Made by a program: the position numbers and the translations under genes
Notes under the pieces: model-generated
What the model was told of the DNA's origin: nothing
The model's input: only the letters and a program-made list of their open reading frames with translations
Database searches by the model: none
Part shown: piece by piece, positions 30,045-39,462 of the stretch
Numbering within the stretch: position 1 is the first letter of the stretch
Layout: each line of letters starts with the position of its first letter
Origin: Flagellimonas ochracea
Lineage (GTDB): Bacteria; Bacteroidota; Bacteroidia; Flavobacteriales; Flavobacteriaceae
Assembly: GCF_009903685.1 (NCBI RefSeq)
Contig: NZ_JAAABI010000001.1
Location: 434,001-498,000 of the forward strand
Reading direction: 5' to 3'
Length of the DNA stretch: 64,000 bases

Positions 30045-30135
30045 CGGATATGGCGGCACTCTTCCATAAAAATAAAGGGTAACCTAAAACAAAGTTGCTA
30101 GGAACTTTTTAAATTCGTGGACCAGACCAAAATTC

Positions 30136-30777
30136 ATGAAGGACACGTTGAAGCATAAGGGCATGCGGAATAAGTTGGCAAAGTTGCTGGCGAAAAAGGG
30201 CATTAAGGATGAAAAAGTACTTGATGCCATTAAAACTGTGCCACGGCATTTGTTTCTGGACAGTAGTTTTGAGGACCATGCTTATCAAGACAAGGCATTT
30301 CCCATTGATGCCGACCAAACCATTTCACAGCCCTACACAGTGGCTTTCCAAACGGAATTGCTTCAGGTAAAGCCCAATGATTCGATTTTGGAAATTGGCA
30401 CTGGAAGTGGATATCAAACGGCTATTTTACTTCATATGGGGGCCAAGGTGTTTACCATTGAACGTCAACAGGAGCTCTTTAAAAAAACCAGCCGTTTCTT
30501 CAAGAAAATGAACTATCGTCCCAAGAAATTTGTGTTTGGCGATGGATATAAAGGAATGCCCGAACATGCGCCATTTGATGGTATTATTGTAACTGCAGGC
30601 GCGCCCCAAGTACCCAAAGCATTGATGTCTCAACTTAAGATAGGAGGCAGGTTGGTAATTCCCGTGGGTGTTAACAATCAGATTATGACCATGTACCTCC
30701 GTAAGTCGGAGAAAGAGTTTGAAAAGCAAGAATTGGGACACTTTCGTTTTGTTCCGCTGCTTGAAGACAAGAATTAG
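30136..30777 (+). CDS. pcm: Pcm, protein-L-isoaspartate O-methyltransferase
   Basis: 213-residue SAM-dependent enzyme that repairs isoaspartyl residues in aged proteins. VPRHLF, the [15 protein letters not shown] substrate segment and SAM motif [11 protein letters not shown] are all standard. It converges with smpB; their stop codons overlap in the sequence TTAG (30774-30777). Confidence 0.95.
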   Translation: MKDTLKHKGMRNKLAKLLAKKGIKDEKVLDAIKTVPRHLFLDSSFEDHAYQDKAFPIDADQTISQPYTVAFQTELLQVKPNDSILEIGTGSGYQTAILLHMGAKVFTIERQQELFKKTSRFFKKMNYRPKKFVFGDGYKGMPEHAPFDGIIVTAGAPQVPKALMSQLKIGGRLVIPVGVNNQIMTMYLRKSEKEFEKQELGHFRFVPLLEDKN

Positions 30778-31235
30778 TTGTTGAAATCTTTTTTGATTCT
30801 AGACAGATTACGCTTGCTTTCCCGGTCCTTAATGGTCTCCCTTTTGTCGTAGAGCTTTTTACCTCTGGCAAGACCAATGTTTATCTTGGCCAAACCTCTA
30901 TCATTTATGAATAGGTTAAGTGGGATGATGGTCAAACCACTGGTGGTGACTTCCTTTTGTAATTTTTTCAACTCCCCTCTGTTGAGCAACAACTTGCGCT
31001 CTGCTTTGGGCTTGTGATTGTAATGACCACCATGACTGTATTCGTCAATTTGCATGTTGATTACAAACAGTTCACCCTTGTCATTGAATTCACAGAAACT
31101 TTGTGAAAGGGAAGCTTTGCCTAGACGAATGGATTTTATTTCGGTACCGCCCAGTACAATGCCTGCGGTGTATGTATCCAGTATTTCGTAATCGAAACGG
31201 GCCCTTTTGTTCTTTATATTGATTTTTTTCTGCAT
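30774..31235 (-). CDS. smpB: SmpB, tmRNA-binding protein
   Basis: 153 residues; brings tmRNA to stalled ribosomes. Conserved [20 protein letters not shown] start, GTEIKSIR, and the C-terminal [13 protein letters not shown] with the basic tail. ATG 31235 is used; the frame could begin at a TTG (31244) that instead belongs to a promoter box. The stop overlaps that of pcm. Confidence 0.96.
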   Translation of the reverse strand: MQKKINIKNKRARFDYEILDTYTAGIVLGGTEIKSIRLGKASLSQSFCEFNDKGELFVINMQIDEYSHGGHYNHKPKAERKLLLNRGELKKLQKEVTTSGLTIIPLNLFINDRGLAKINIGLARGKKLYDKRETIKDRESKRNLSRIKKDFNN

Positions 31236-31241
31236 CAGGGG

Positions 31242-31249
31242 CAAAAATA
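31242..31249 (-). promoter_or_regulatory. -7 box TATTTTTG for smpB
   Basis: Exact TAnnTTTG on the minus strand, six bases before the smpB ATG, implying a very short leader. No spaced TTG seen. Confidence 0.45.
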
Positions 31250-31317
31250 GGAACTCTTCCGAAAGAAAATTGTAATGTTGAACTACATTTTACGATTATG
31301 CATATAAACCCGAACCA

Positions 31318-32061
31318 ATGAAAAGATATCTTGTTCCTCTTTTGATACTATTCTTTTTGAACTGTAAAGATGCCCCAAGAGAGGGTTTGACCGCTCAACA
31401 AATTGTGGATGAGTCTATAAAAGATAGTGGCGGAGCACGATATCAGAACCATAATACTTCATTTGTTTTCCGAAACAGAACCTATGAATCTGAGATTGTT
31501 GATGGCCAGAAAATATTGAAGAGGATATCTCATTTGGATTCGGTGACCATTACGGACATTAAGTCAGATAAAGTGTTTCAACGCTTTATAAATGACTCCC
31601 TGGTTTCCTTGCCCGATTCCATAGCCAACAGATACTCGAACTCAGTGAATTCAGTGCACTATTTTGCTCGATTGCCCTATGGACTGAATGACCCTGCTGT
31701 GAACAAAGCACTTTTGGGAAAGGTGTCGATAAAAGGTCAAGAGTACTATAAGGTCAAAGTCATTTTTGATCAAGAGGGCGGGGGCGATGATTTTGATGAC
31801 ACATACATTTATTGGTTCAATATCAATACCTTTAAACCCGATTACCTTGCCTACGATTTTCATGTGAATGGGGGCGGGCAGCGTTTCAGGGAAGCGTACA
31901 ATGAGCGCTATGTGAATGGGATTCGCTTTGTGGATTATAACAATTATAAACCTAAATCCAAGAACACGGATATTCTGTCCATAGGAGAGCTTTTTGAAAA
32001 AGGGGAGTTGGAACTCCTATCCAAAATTGAGCTAAAAGCGATTAAAGTAACAGAGAATTAG
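31318..32061 (+). CDS. DUF6503-like lipoprotein
   Basis: 247 residues with a lipoprotein signal (lipobox FLNC, Cys16). The mature part has SGGARYQNHNTSFVFRNRTY and DDTYIYWFNINTFKPDYLAYDF, which I associate with the flavobacterial DUF6503 family; fold resembles outer-membrane lipid-binding LolA-like proteins but this is only an impression. Its stop overlaps that of the next, convergent gene (TTAG, 32058-32061). Confidence 0.78.
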   Translation: MKRYLVPLLILFFLNCKDAPREGLTAQQIVDESIKDSGGARYQNHNTSFVFRNRTYESEIVDGQKILKRISHLDSVTITDIKSDKVFQRFINDSLVSLPDSIANRYSNSVNSVHYFARLPYGLNDPAVNKALLGKVSIKGQEYYKVKVIFDQEGGGDDFDDTYIYWFNINTFKPDYLAYDFHVNGGGQRFREAYNERYVNGIRFVDYNNYKPKSKNTDILSIGELFEKGELELLSKIELKAIKVTEN

Positions 32062-32576
32062 TCCATTTTAAGTCGAATGTCGGTAGGAATGCCGTCGATG
32101 ATCCGGACGATAAAAAGGCTGCTATTGTCATTGTCATCCATGGACTTATATTTTTCTTGCCCAATCACTTTGTTTACAAATTCCGGGGTGGTATTGCTAT
32201 GGCCCACTACGAGTACATTTAGTCCTTCGTTATTGGTTTTGAAATCCTCAATATCCAACACACTGGGATCGTAATATTGAACGTCAATATTTTTTTTGAT
32301 TGATGTAGGGGCAGCGGTCATGGAAGTACGCTCGTAGTTGGTGGAATAAATGGCATTTAGGTCGATGGGGTCAAAAACCTCGGCCCAGCGTATGGCCCTG
32401 TCCAAACCATCCTGATTTAACTCAGGATCGGCATTTTCGGGATCAGTACGGTCTTTTTCAGCATGACGGATAAAATAAAATGTGGAAATAACAGGTTCAG
32501 TCTTTGGGTCATTTTTGCATCCATTGCTCAAAGTAAAAATTAGGAGCAAGACAACTAAAATTTTGGTCATTCGCAT
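32058..32576 (-). CDS. Histidine phosphatase family lipoprotein
   Basis: 172 residues. The signal ends in a lipobox SNGC (Cys20). RHAEKD holds the catalytic His, and VVGHSNT the second His; GLDRAIRWAEVF and STNYERTSMTAAP are typical of the SixA/phosphoglycerate mutase branch. Being exported, it probably dephosphorylates an extracytoplasmic substrate. A second ATG at 32570 is an equally good start. Confidence 0.87.
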   Translation of the reverse strand: MRMTKILVVLLLIFTLSNGCKNDPKTEPVISTFYFIRHAEKDRTDPENADPELNQDGLDRAIRWAEVFDPIDLNAIYSTNYERTSMTAAPTSIKKNIDVQYYDPSVLDIEDFKTNNEGLNVLVVGHSNTTPEFVNKVIGQEKYKSMDDNDNSSLFIVRIIDGIPTDIRLKMD

Positions 32577-32651
32577 ACTAAATGGTGTTTATCCCAAAAT
32601 GATTTTGTATTTATAGAGACTAAAAGTAAGGTTTAATTTTTATTTTCCCAC

Positions 32652-34112
32652 ATGCGTAAGATATTGCTTTGCTACCTGATGGCATGGACTGTCATTTCTG
32701 TGTCAGGACAGGAGCTTTCGTTGCCTACAGATTTCAGGCAGCATACGCTTACACATTTCAATGCCAACCTGCTTAATGCAACATACGCATTCGACTGGAA
32801 TGCGCCTAATTCCATTTCCTTATGGACACGATGGCAATGGCAGACCGTAGATGGAGACCCCACAACAATTTTTGCCAATTATACACATCAAATAAATCCA
32901 AAATCAGCATTTGCACTGGGTTTTGTACAGCATAATACAGGGACCTTTTTGGACGTAGGGGCCAACCTTGGGTACGTTTATGTTTTTCATTTTGATTCAG
33001 ACATTCAACTGATGGCCGGCTTAAACCTGTTTGCCTTTCAAGAAAAATTGGCCGACGACCGGTTTGTGCCCGACCCGCAGGTTGAACTTCCGGAGCTTGA
33101 TGCTACCAATAGTTTTGTTTTGCAGTTTTCCCCATCGGTGCGCTTACAAGTGAATAGATTTGGATTGGGGCTGGCTTTTGAAAATGCCGTTGGCCTTGAT
33201 GTTTCTGAAGATGGCGGCACTAATTCTGGCAACTTCAAAATTATAACCGGAACCTTGAGCAACGATTTTCCCGTATCCTTGTTTTCAAATGGCGACAACA
33301 GTTTTGTTAGACCTGTGGTTTACATGAAATCCATACCGGATGGAGACACACAATTTGGGATAAATGGTTTGTTGTCCACTTCCAAATTTTGGCTTCAGGG
33401 AGGCTATAATAATTTCTATGGGGTATCAGGAGGCATCGGGGTTACCTTTGCCAAAAGTTTTTCAATCGGGGGATTGATGGAATTTGGAACCGACACTGCT
33501 CTTAATAATGAAGACCCAACTATTGAGTTGCTCGCTTCGTATTCTTTTGGAAAACCAGACAGTAGAAAGAAAGTGGTCGGTTTTGATGTGGAAAAAGATG
33601 ATGCGCTTGCAGCAGAACGCATGCGATTGGAAGGAGAACAAAGGAAGCAACAAGAACTCACAGCTGAAAAAGAGGCAGAACAAGAGGAGGCCGAACGACA
33701 GTTTTTGTTGAAAAAACAACAACATGAAAGAGACTCCATAGCTCGACTACAACGTGAGACCGAAAAAGTTGAGCAACAGAGAATGCTGGACAGCATTGCA
33801 GCATTACAAAAAGTCAAGGTGGAAGTTAAGCCCAACGAGCGTTATCAAGAGGTAAAAAGTGAAGATGGACTTATCCCAGGGTTTTATTTGATTACCAACG
33901 TGTTTGGGACTAAAAAGTACTACGAAAACTTCATGCAGACCTTACGAAAAAGGGGCTTGGAGCCCAAATCCTTTTACCGAAGTGCCAACAAATATAATTA
34001 TGTGTACTTGGAACGCTATAACACCATAAATGAGGCTCGAAAGGCACGGGACAGTAAGTTCTTTGGAAAGTACACCGGAGAAATTTGGATTTTTAGGGTC
34101 CGGGGAGATTAA
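32652..34112 (+). CDS. PorP/SprF-type outer membrane protein with coiled coil and SPOR-like end
   Basis: 486 residues, longer than the usual 300-330. After a signal peptide (1-18) comes a PorP/SprF-like barrel (about 20-310: FANYTHQINPKSAFALGF, LQGGYNNFYGVSGGIG), then a Glu/Gln/Arg-rich coiled coil (about 318-395), and a C-terminal SPOR-like domain (about 400-486: GFYLITNVFGTKKYYENF, YNYVYLERYNTINEARKAR). PorP/SprF proteins help attach type IX secreted adhesins; SPOR domains bind denuded peptidoglycan. No large adhesin gene is adjacent. Its stop overlaps that of tetR (TTAA). Confidence 0.82.
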   Translation: MRKILLCYLMAWTVISVSGQELSLPTDFRQHTLTHFNANLLNATYAFDWNAPNSISLWTRWQWQTVDGDPTTIFANYTHQINPKSAFALGFVQHNTGTFLDVGANLGYVYVFHFDSDIQLMAGLNLFAFQEKLADDRFVPDPQVELPELDATNSFVLQFSPSVRLQVNRFGLGLAFENAVGLDVSEDGGTNSGNFKIITGTLSNDFPVSLFSNGDNSFVRPVVYMKSIPDGDTQFGINGLLSTSKFWLQGGYNNFYGVSGGIGVTFAKSFSIGGLMEFGTDTALNNEDPTIELLASYSFGKPDSRKKVVGFDVEKDDALAAERMRLEGEQRKQQELTAEKEAEQEEAERQFLLKKQQHERDSIARLQRETEKVEQQRMLDSIAALQKVKVEVKPNERYQEVKSEDGLIPGFYLITNVFGTKKYYENFMQTLRKRGLEPKSFYRSANKYNYVYLERYNTINEARKARDSKFFGKYTGEIWIFRVRGD

Positions 34113-34711
34113 AAATCCCGTTTGATTTCATTTCGTACCAAATGCTCCAAATAGGCAATAGTATTGATGAGGTATTTTCGATCCCGTGTCATGGTGGACA
34201 TGGCAATAGCACCTTGAATCATTGTAAACAATTGCTTTGCAAACTGCAACGGAGGTACAGGTAGCTGTATTTCACGCTGATTGGCGCCATCCTCAAGGAC
34301 CAAAGCTATTTTCCCTTCAAGTTCCTTAATTGTTTCCCTGACGGCAGCAGTCAAAAGCTTATTGTTGGCCTGGGCATCCACCCCCACATTTAATATGGGA
34401 CACCCGCCCATGGGAAGGGTAAACACATCGTACTGTCGATAAAACCGCATCAAGGAATCCAGTTTATCCATGGCACTGCCCTCAACTCCCAATTTTTCAT
34501 CAATTGCGGAAAGTAAGTGATTGCGGTTATATTCAAAGGCAGATAAAGCTAAGGCTTCTTTGTTCTCAAAATTACCATAGATGGCACCTTTGGTAAGCCC
34601 TGTGGCCTCCGTAAGATCGCTCATACTGGTGCCCACATATCCAAACTTGTTGAAAATAGGCGCTACAGTCTCAATAATGTAAGCGGTGGTGCGTTCTGCT
34701 TTTTTGGTCAT
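34109..34711 (-). CDS. TetR/AcrR family regulator
   Basis: 200 residues. N-terminal helix-turn-helix (about 25-55: TSMSDLTEATGLTKGAIYGNF) and a ligand-binding part with GGCPILNVGVDA. It likely represses its own gene: a near-palindrome ATACTGTACGGTAT lies 46 bases upstream (34757-34770). The target besides itself is not evident; the upstream GntP gene is transcribed in the same direction. Confidence 0.92.
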   Translation of the reverse strand: MTKKAERTTAYIIETVAPIFNKFGYVGTSMSDLTEATGLTKGAIYGNFENKEALALSAFEYNRNHLLSAIDEKLGVEGSAMDKLDSLMRFYRQYDVFTLPMGGCPILNVGVDAQANNKLLTAAVRETIKELEGKIALVLEDGANQREIQLPVPPLQFAKQLFTMIQGAIAMSTMTRDRKYLINTIAYLEHLVRNEIKRDF

Positions 34712-34756
34712 GGTTTAGGTGGTTGGCCTAGCGGTAACTAATATAAAAAAAAATGG

Positions 34757-34770
34757 ATACTGTACGGTAT
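34757..34770. promoter_or_regulatory. Candidate TetR operator
   Basis: ATACTGTACGGTAT is a 14-base palindrome with one mismatched pair, of the kind bound by TetR/AcrR repressors (related to ACCGTACGGT sites). It is in the 130-base gap between the GntP gene and tetR, 46 bases before the tetR start. Inferred from symmetry and position. Confidence 0.5.
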
Positions 34771-34841
34771 TAAAATCAATAATCACCTAAGATTTAACAA
34801 TGTGCTCATTCAATGCAGTTTTTTTTCATCCCTGTATAATT

Positions 34842-36155
34842 TTACATGAATAGGCTCAAGGTCAAAACTCCTATAAGACCCATAATACCCACAAGGGTTT
34901 CCATGACTGTCCAGGTGGATAAAGTTTCTTTGACAGATAAATTAAAGTACTCCTTGAACATCCAAAAACCAGTATCGTTTACATGGGAGAGCATCAAACT
35001 TCCTGATCCAATGGCCAAGACCATAAGCTCTGCACTTACATTCAGGTCTGTTGCCATGGGAAGTACAATTCCTGCGGCAGTCAGCCCCGCTACCGTAGCA
35101 GACCCTACACTTACCCTGATTGCCGTCGCAATAAACCAGGCCAAGAACAACGGCGATATGCTCGAGCCTTCTAGGCTGGCGGCTATATAATCACTTACTT
35201 TACTGTCTATTAGCACCTCTTTTAAAGCGCCTGCTCCTGCAATGATCAATAGAATCATGGTAATACTGGACACCGAGGTTGTCAATGAATCCATAAGGGT
35301 TCCCATTTTCTTTCCTTTTGCCAAACCAAGGGTATAGATTGCCAATAGCACGGAAAGTAACAAGGCGATGACGGGATTCCCTATAAACATGAGGATGTTT
35401 TTTAATGTGCCTGCTACGATAAATTGGTCAGCTGCGATACCAATTCCAATAAAAATGATGGGCGAGAGGGCAGTCAAAATACTTGTCCAGATAGACGGTA
35501 GTTGTTCTGGAGGGATGATATTTGGATTATAAAACTCTTTTAATGGTTTGGCCTCAATATTTTTAATGGTTCGGGCAAATAGGGGTCCGGCCACGATAAT
35601 GGCTGGTATGGCAATCACGACACCGTAAAGCAAAGTCTTCCCTATATCCGCATTGAACATAGCGGCAATGGCGGTGGGTGCAGGGTGGGGAGGGAGATAA
35701 CCATGGGTCACTGATAGCGATGTCAGCATAGGCAACCCCACGTACAATAGGGGCAGTTTGGTAGAAATTGCTACGCTAAAAACTAGCGGAATTAAAATGA
35801 CGAAGCCTACAGAATAAAACATGGGAATACCTACGATGAATCCTGTGATGACCATGGCCCATTGCACATGTTTTACCCCAAATTTATCGACTAAACGTGT
35901 AGTAATCTGTTGGGCAGCACCACTGTCCGCCACCAATTTTCCCAACATGGCTCCCAAACCAAGTATCAGCACTAAAAAGCCTAACGTGTTCCCGATACCT
36001 CTTTGGATAGATTGTACCAGTTGGTCCAAAGGCATACCCTGGAAGATGCCCACAAAAAGACAGACAATGATAAATGATAAAAAGGCGTTTAGTTTTAATT
36101 TGGCTATCAGTAGGAAGAGCAGTAGAATACCTACAATGGCAATGATCAATGGCAT
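34842..36155 (-). CDS. GntP family gluconate:proton symporter
   Basis: 437 residues, 12 or more membrane helices. Family features: LGLGAMLGKLVADSGAAQQI near 65-85, the GYLPPHPAPTAIA segment and GSGSLMLSHVNDTGFWMFKEYFN. Should import gluconate or a related sugar acid with protons. A gluconokinase gene is at 22568 but no Entner-Doudoroff genes are in the window. Confidence 0.92.
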   Translation of the reverse strand: MPLIIAIVGILLLFLLIAKLKLNAFLSFIIVCLFVGIFQGMPLDQLVQSIQRGIGNTLGFLVLILGLGAMLGKLVADSGAAQQITTRLVDKFGVKHVQWAMVITGFIVGIPMFYSVGFVILIPLVFSVAISTKLPLLYVGLPMLTSLSVTHGYLPPHPAPTAIAAMFNADIGKTLLYGVVIAIPAIIVAGPLFARTIKNIEAKPLKEFYNPNIIPPEQLPSIWTSILTALSPIIFIGIGIAADQFIVAGTLKNILMFIGNPVIALLLSVLLAIYTLGLAKGKKMGTLMDSLTTSVSSITMILLIIAGAGALKEVLIDSKVSDYIAASLEGSSISPLFLAWFIATAIRVSVGSATVAGLTAAGIVLPMATDLNVSAELMVLAIGSGSLMLSHVNDTGFWMFKEYFNLSVKETLSTWTVMETLVGIMGLIGVLTLSLFM

Positions 36156-36239
36156 AATGGCTGGTATGTATCGGACTAAAATACATATTTAACCCAGAAT
36201 CATGGGAAACCAATTACAATGAATCATGTTTCCCCAATC

Positions 36240-36269
36240 AAAAAACCCTCTTCTATTAAAAGAAAAGGG
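36240..36269 (-). terminator. Terminator after clpB
   Basis: Read on the minus strand: nine-pair stem CCCTTTTCT / AGAAGAGGG with one G-T pair and a six-base loop, followed by six T. It lies 23 bases past the clpB stop. Confidence 0.8.
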
Positions 36270-36291
36270 CTTATCAGTGAGTGATGTTCAA

Positions 36292-38892
36292 TTAATTAAC
36301 CAGTTCATTTTGATTTCGGAACACCAATTCGTCATCAAATGAATCCAAAAGTACAATACTATCCGATTTTATGCTTCCAGCCAATAGTTCTTTGGACAAC
36401 TTATTGAGCACTTCTTTTTGAATGAGCCTTTTCACAGGTCTGGCGCCAAATTGGGGATCATATCCTTTTTCAGCCAAATAAGCAATGGCTTCCTCAGTCG
36501 CATCCAAAGTAATATGCTGTTTGGACACCATCTTTTTAAGCAGTTCCAATTGTAACCTGACGATATCCTTGATGTTGGATTTGCTCAGCGGAGTAAACAT
36601 GATGATATCATCAATGCGGTTTAAGAACTCCGGACGAATAGTTTTGCGTAGCAATCCCATTACTTCGATTCTTGCTGCTTCTGCTGCACTGTCCACATCA
36701 ATGGCATCCTCAAACTTTTCTTGGATAATTTGACTACCCATATTACTGGTCATAATGATGATGGAGTTCTTAAAATCGGCAACACGTCCTTTGTTGTCTG
36801 TCAATCTTCCTTCATCCAACACTTGAAGCAAGATGTTGAACGTATCGGGATGGGCCTTCTCTATCTCGTCCAACAACACTACGGAGTATGGTCTTCTTCG
36901 CACAGCTTCTGTCAATTGACCTCCTTCGTCATAGCCCACGTAACCGGGAGGTGCGCCTACCAAACGGCTCACAGAGTGCCTTTCTTGGTATTCGCTCATG
37001 TCAATACGTGTTATGGCGTTTTCATCATCAAAAAGGTAAGCGGCCAATGTTTTGGCCAGTTCCGTTTTACCAACTCCGGTATTTCCCAAGAAGAGGAAAG
37101 AACCTATTGGTTTTTTGCTGTCCTGGAGACCTGCACGGCTCCTTCTAATGGCATCCGACACAGCAACAATGGCTTCTTCTTGTCCCACGACCCTTTGATG
37201 CAATACATCTTCTAGCTTTAGCAATTTTTCACGTTCGCTTTGCATCATTTTGGTCACAGGGATACCGGTCCATTTGGCCACCACCTCGGCAATATCTTCG
37301 TTGGTCACCTCTTCTTTGATGAGAGTACCCGCAATTTGCTGTTGTGCAAGATCATCCTGCAATTTTTCCAGTTTTTCTTGTGCTTCTTTGATTTTTCCAT
37401 AGCGCAGCTCGGCTACTTTTCCGTAATCGCCGTTTCGTTCTGCACGCTCCGCTTCGAGCTTGAAATTCTCTATATCCTGCTTTGTTTTTTGAATTTCATC
37501 CACAACGGTTTTTTCACTTTCCCATTGGGCAAAGATTTCATTGCGCTCTTCTTTCAAATTGGCCAGTTCAAGGTTTAAACTTTGCAGCTTTTCCTTGTCG
37601 TTTTCCCTTTTTATGGCTTCGATTTCGATTTCCAATTGCATGATCTTGCGATCTAGCACATCCAGTTCTTCCGGTTTGGAGTTGATTTCCATTCGTATTT
37701 TGGATGCGGCTTCATCCATAAGGTCAATGGCCTTATCCGGCAAAAACCGATTGGTGATATAGCGCTGCGAAAGCTCTACGGCGGCAATTACCGCTTCATC
37801 TTTTATCCTCACTTTATGATGGGCCTCGTACTTTTCCTTGATTCCCCGAAGAATAGAGATGGCACTTTCCGTATCAGGTTCATCGACCACCACTTTTTGA
37901 AATCTACGCTCCAAGGCTTTGTCCTTTTCAAAATATTTTTGGTACTCATCCAAAGTAGTTGCTCCAATAGCTCTAAGCTCACCACGGGCCAATGCGGGTT
38001 TTAGAATATTGGCGGCATCCATGGCACCTTGCCCACCTCCTGCACCTACCAGTGTATGTATTTCATCAATGAAGAGCACAATATTGCCATCCGAAGAGGT
38101 CACTTCCTTAATTACCGCCTTTAGGCGTTCCTCAAACTCTCCTTTATATTTGGCACCTGCAATCAAGGCTCCCATGTCGAGCGAATAGACGGTCTTGTCC
38201 TTGAGATTCTCAGGTACATCCCCCTGTACAATTCTATGGGCCAATCCTTCGGCGATGGCCGTTTTTCCCACTCCAGGTTCGCCCACCAACATGGGGTTGT
38301 TTTTTGTTCTACGGGATAGGATTTGTAATACCCTTCTTATCTCTTCATCTCTGCCGATTACTGGGTCCAATTTACCGCTGTCGGCCAACTGATTCAGGTT
38401 CTTGGCATATTTATCCAGTGAATTATAGGTTTCCTCTGCACTTTGAGAGGTTACCTTTCCACCTTTTCTCAGTTCCTTTATGGCAGCGTTCAGGTCTTTT
38501 TCGGTTACGCCTTGGTCTTTTAGGATTTGCGCAATCTTACTTTTGGATTTAAATAACGCAAGCAATAAGTGTTCCACCGAAACATACTCATCCCCTTGTT
38601 TTTTGGCAATTATGCTGGCTTCGTTCAAAGTTTTGCCCCCTTCCCTTGAAAGCATGATGTCTCCCCCAGATACTTTGGAAAAGCTTTCAAGCTCCTTATC
38701 CAAAATTTGGTTGACCATAACATTGTTAACATTCAGTTTTTTGAGAATGAATGGCAACACGTTCTCATCCACCTCGGCAATGGCCTTATATAGGTGTTCG
38801 TTCTCTATCTGTTGGTGGCCATATTCTTGGGTCAATTGTTGCGCCCTTTGAACGACCTCCTGTGATTTTATGGTAAAGTTGTTAAAGTTCAT
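36292..38892 (-). CDS. clpB: ClpB, protein disaggregase
   Basis: 866-residue AAA+ disaggregase working with DnaK. N-terminal Clp repeat domain ([17 protein letters not shown]), first ATPase with GEPGVGKTA (about 205-213), middle coiled-coil domain (about 405-525), second ATPase with GNTGVGKTE (about 605-613), and C-terminal D2-small domain. ATG 38892 is the conventional start; the frame extends to 38910. A stem-loop sits in the leader at 38928-38946. Confidence 0.97.
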   Translation of the reverse strand: MNFNNFTIKSQEVVQRAQQLTQEYGHQQIENEHLYKAIAEVDENVLPFILKKLNVNNVMVNQILDKELESFSKVSGGDIMLSREGGKTLNEASIIAKKQGDEYVSVEHLLLALFKSKSKIAQILKDQGVTEKDLNAAIKELRKGGKVTSQSAEETYNSLDKYAKNLNQLADSGKLDPVIGRDEEIRRVLQILSRRTKNNPMLVGEPGVGKTAIAEGLAHRIVQGDVPENLKDKTVYSLDMGALIAGAKYKGEFEERLKAVIKEVTSSDGNIVLFIDEIHTLVGAGGGQGAMDAANILKPALARGELRAIGATTLDEYQKYFEKDKALERRFQKVVVDEPDTESAISILRGIKEKYEAHHKVRIKDEAVIAAVELSQRYITNRFLPDKAIDLMDEAASKIRMEINSKPEELDVLDRKIMQLEIEIEAIKRENDKEKLQSLNLELANLKEERNEIFAQWESEKTVVDEIQKTKQDIENFKLEAERAERNGDYGKVAELRYGKIKEAQEKLEKLQDDLAQQQIAGTLIKEEVTNEDIAEVVAKWTGIPVTKMMQSEREKLLKLEDVLHQRVVGQEEAIVAVSDAIRRSRAGLQDSKKPIGSFLFLGNTGVGKTELAKTLAAYLFDDENAITRIDMSEYQERHSVSRLVGAPPGYVGYDEGGQLTEAVRRRPYSVVLLDEIEKAHPDTFNILLQVLDEGRLTDNKGRVADFKNSIIIMTSNMGSQIIQEKFEDAIDVDSAAEAARIEVMGLLRKTIRPEFLNRIDDIIMFTPLSKSNIKDIVRLQLELLKKMVSKQHITLDATEEAIAYLAEKGYDPQFGARPVKRLIQKEVLNKLSKELLAGSIKSDSIVLLDSFDDELVFRNQNELVN

Positions 38893-38927
38893 ATCTAATC
38901 TTTTTACCATTATTGGTCAACAATCCT

Positions 38928-38946
38928 ACCAGAGCTAAGCTCCGGT
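38928..38946 (-). promoter_or_regulatory. Stem-loop upstream of clpB
   Basis: Read as clpB-strand RNA, ACCGGAGC-UUA-GCUCUGGU pairs eight bases with one G-U; on the other strand that pair is an A-C mismatch. It ends 36 bases before the ATG. It could be an RNA element or a repressor site; no promoter box was recognised, so its position relative to the transcript start is unknown. Confidence 0.4.
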
Positions 38947-39036
38947 CAAAATGTCACCAAATCATTGAAAAACAAGGACATTTCGTCAGGTTGTAAGTTT
39001 GTTGTTCTTTAACGACATAGGTCTTAAATTTAACCC

Positions 39037-39426
39037 ATGGGATTTTTTGACAATTTATTTGGAAGTAAAAGTGAAGAAGAAACATCTAACGGTGGCGTGC
39101 CATGGGTTTCGTTAATTTCCTCTTCGCAACTTGATGATTTAGTGGAGCAATCAAAAAGCAAGGCGCAAGTAGTATTTAAACATTCCACTACGTGTGGAAT
39201 CAGTGGTATGGTGTTGCGGATGTTTTCTTCTTCTTACGCTGCTGAAGAAAATGCCGATTTTCACCTGTTGGATTTGCATGCCCATAGGGATATTTCCAAT
39301 GCCATAACATCTCGGTTTGGTGTTATGCATCAATCACCCCAACTTTTGATTATAAAAGAAGGCAAGGTTGTTTTTCATACTTCCCATGGGGCCATTGCAG
39401 ATATAAACCTTCAAGACTATCTATAA
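39037..39426 (+). CDS. ytxJ: YtxJ, bacillithiol-linked redox protein
   Basis: 129-residue thioredoxin-fold protein. Single active-site cysteine Cys53 in KHSTTCGIS and the cis-Pro region HQSPQLLII fit the YtxJ family, proposed to remove bacillithiol from proteins. The N-terminal MGFFDNLFG is a short amphipathic start. It is divergent from clpB (144 bases) and ends at a perfect palindromic terminator. Confidence 0.9.
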   Translation: MGFFDNLFGSKSEEETSNGGVPWVSLISSSQLDDLVEQSKSKAQVVFKHSTTCGISGMVLRMFSSSYAAEENADFHLLDLHAHRDISNAITSRFGVMHQSPQLLIIKEGKVVFHTSHGAIADINLQDYL

Positions 39427-39456
39427 AAAAGCCCCGACAGCTGTCGGGGCTTTTTT
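39425..39456. terminator. Perfect palindromic bidirectional terminator
   Basis: AAAAAAGCCCCGACAG joined to its exact reverse complement: 32 bases, no mismatch. It sits between convergent ytxJ and the lipoprotein gene and supplies a T-run in either direction. Confidence 0.93.
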
Positions 39457-39462
39457 ATTTAA

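Noticed and set aside
33416-33835. 139-codon minus-strand frame rich in Ser and Cys
   Set aside because: It mirrors the Gln/Glu-rich coiled-coil codons of the PorP-SPOR gene.
22568-36155. A gluconate operon formed by the gluconokinase and GntP genes
   Set aside because: The genes are 12 kb apart with unrelated genes between, so only a functional link is plausible, not an operon.
36721-37578. Long plus-strand open frames inside clpB (164, 112 and 86 codons)
   Set aside because: They lie antisense to a highly conserved gene, have no supporting motif or start context, and reflect codon bias of the opposite strand.
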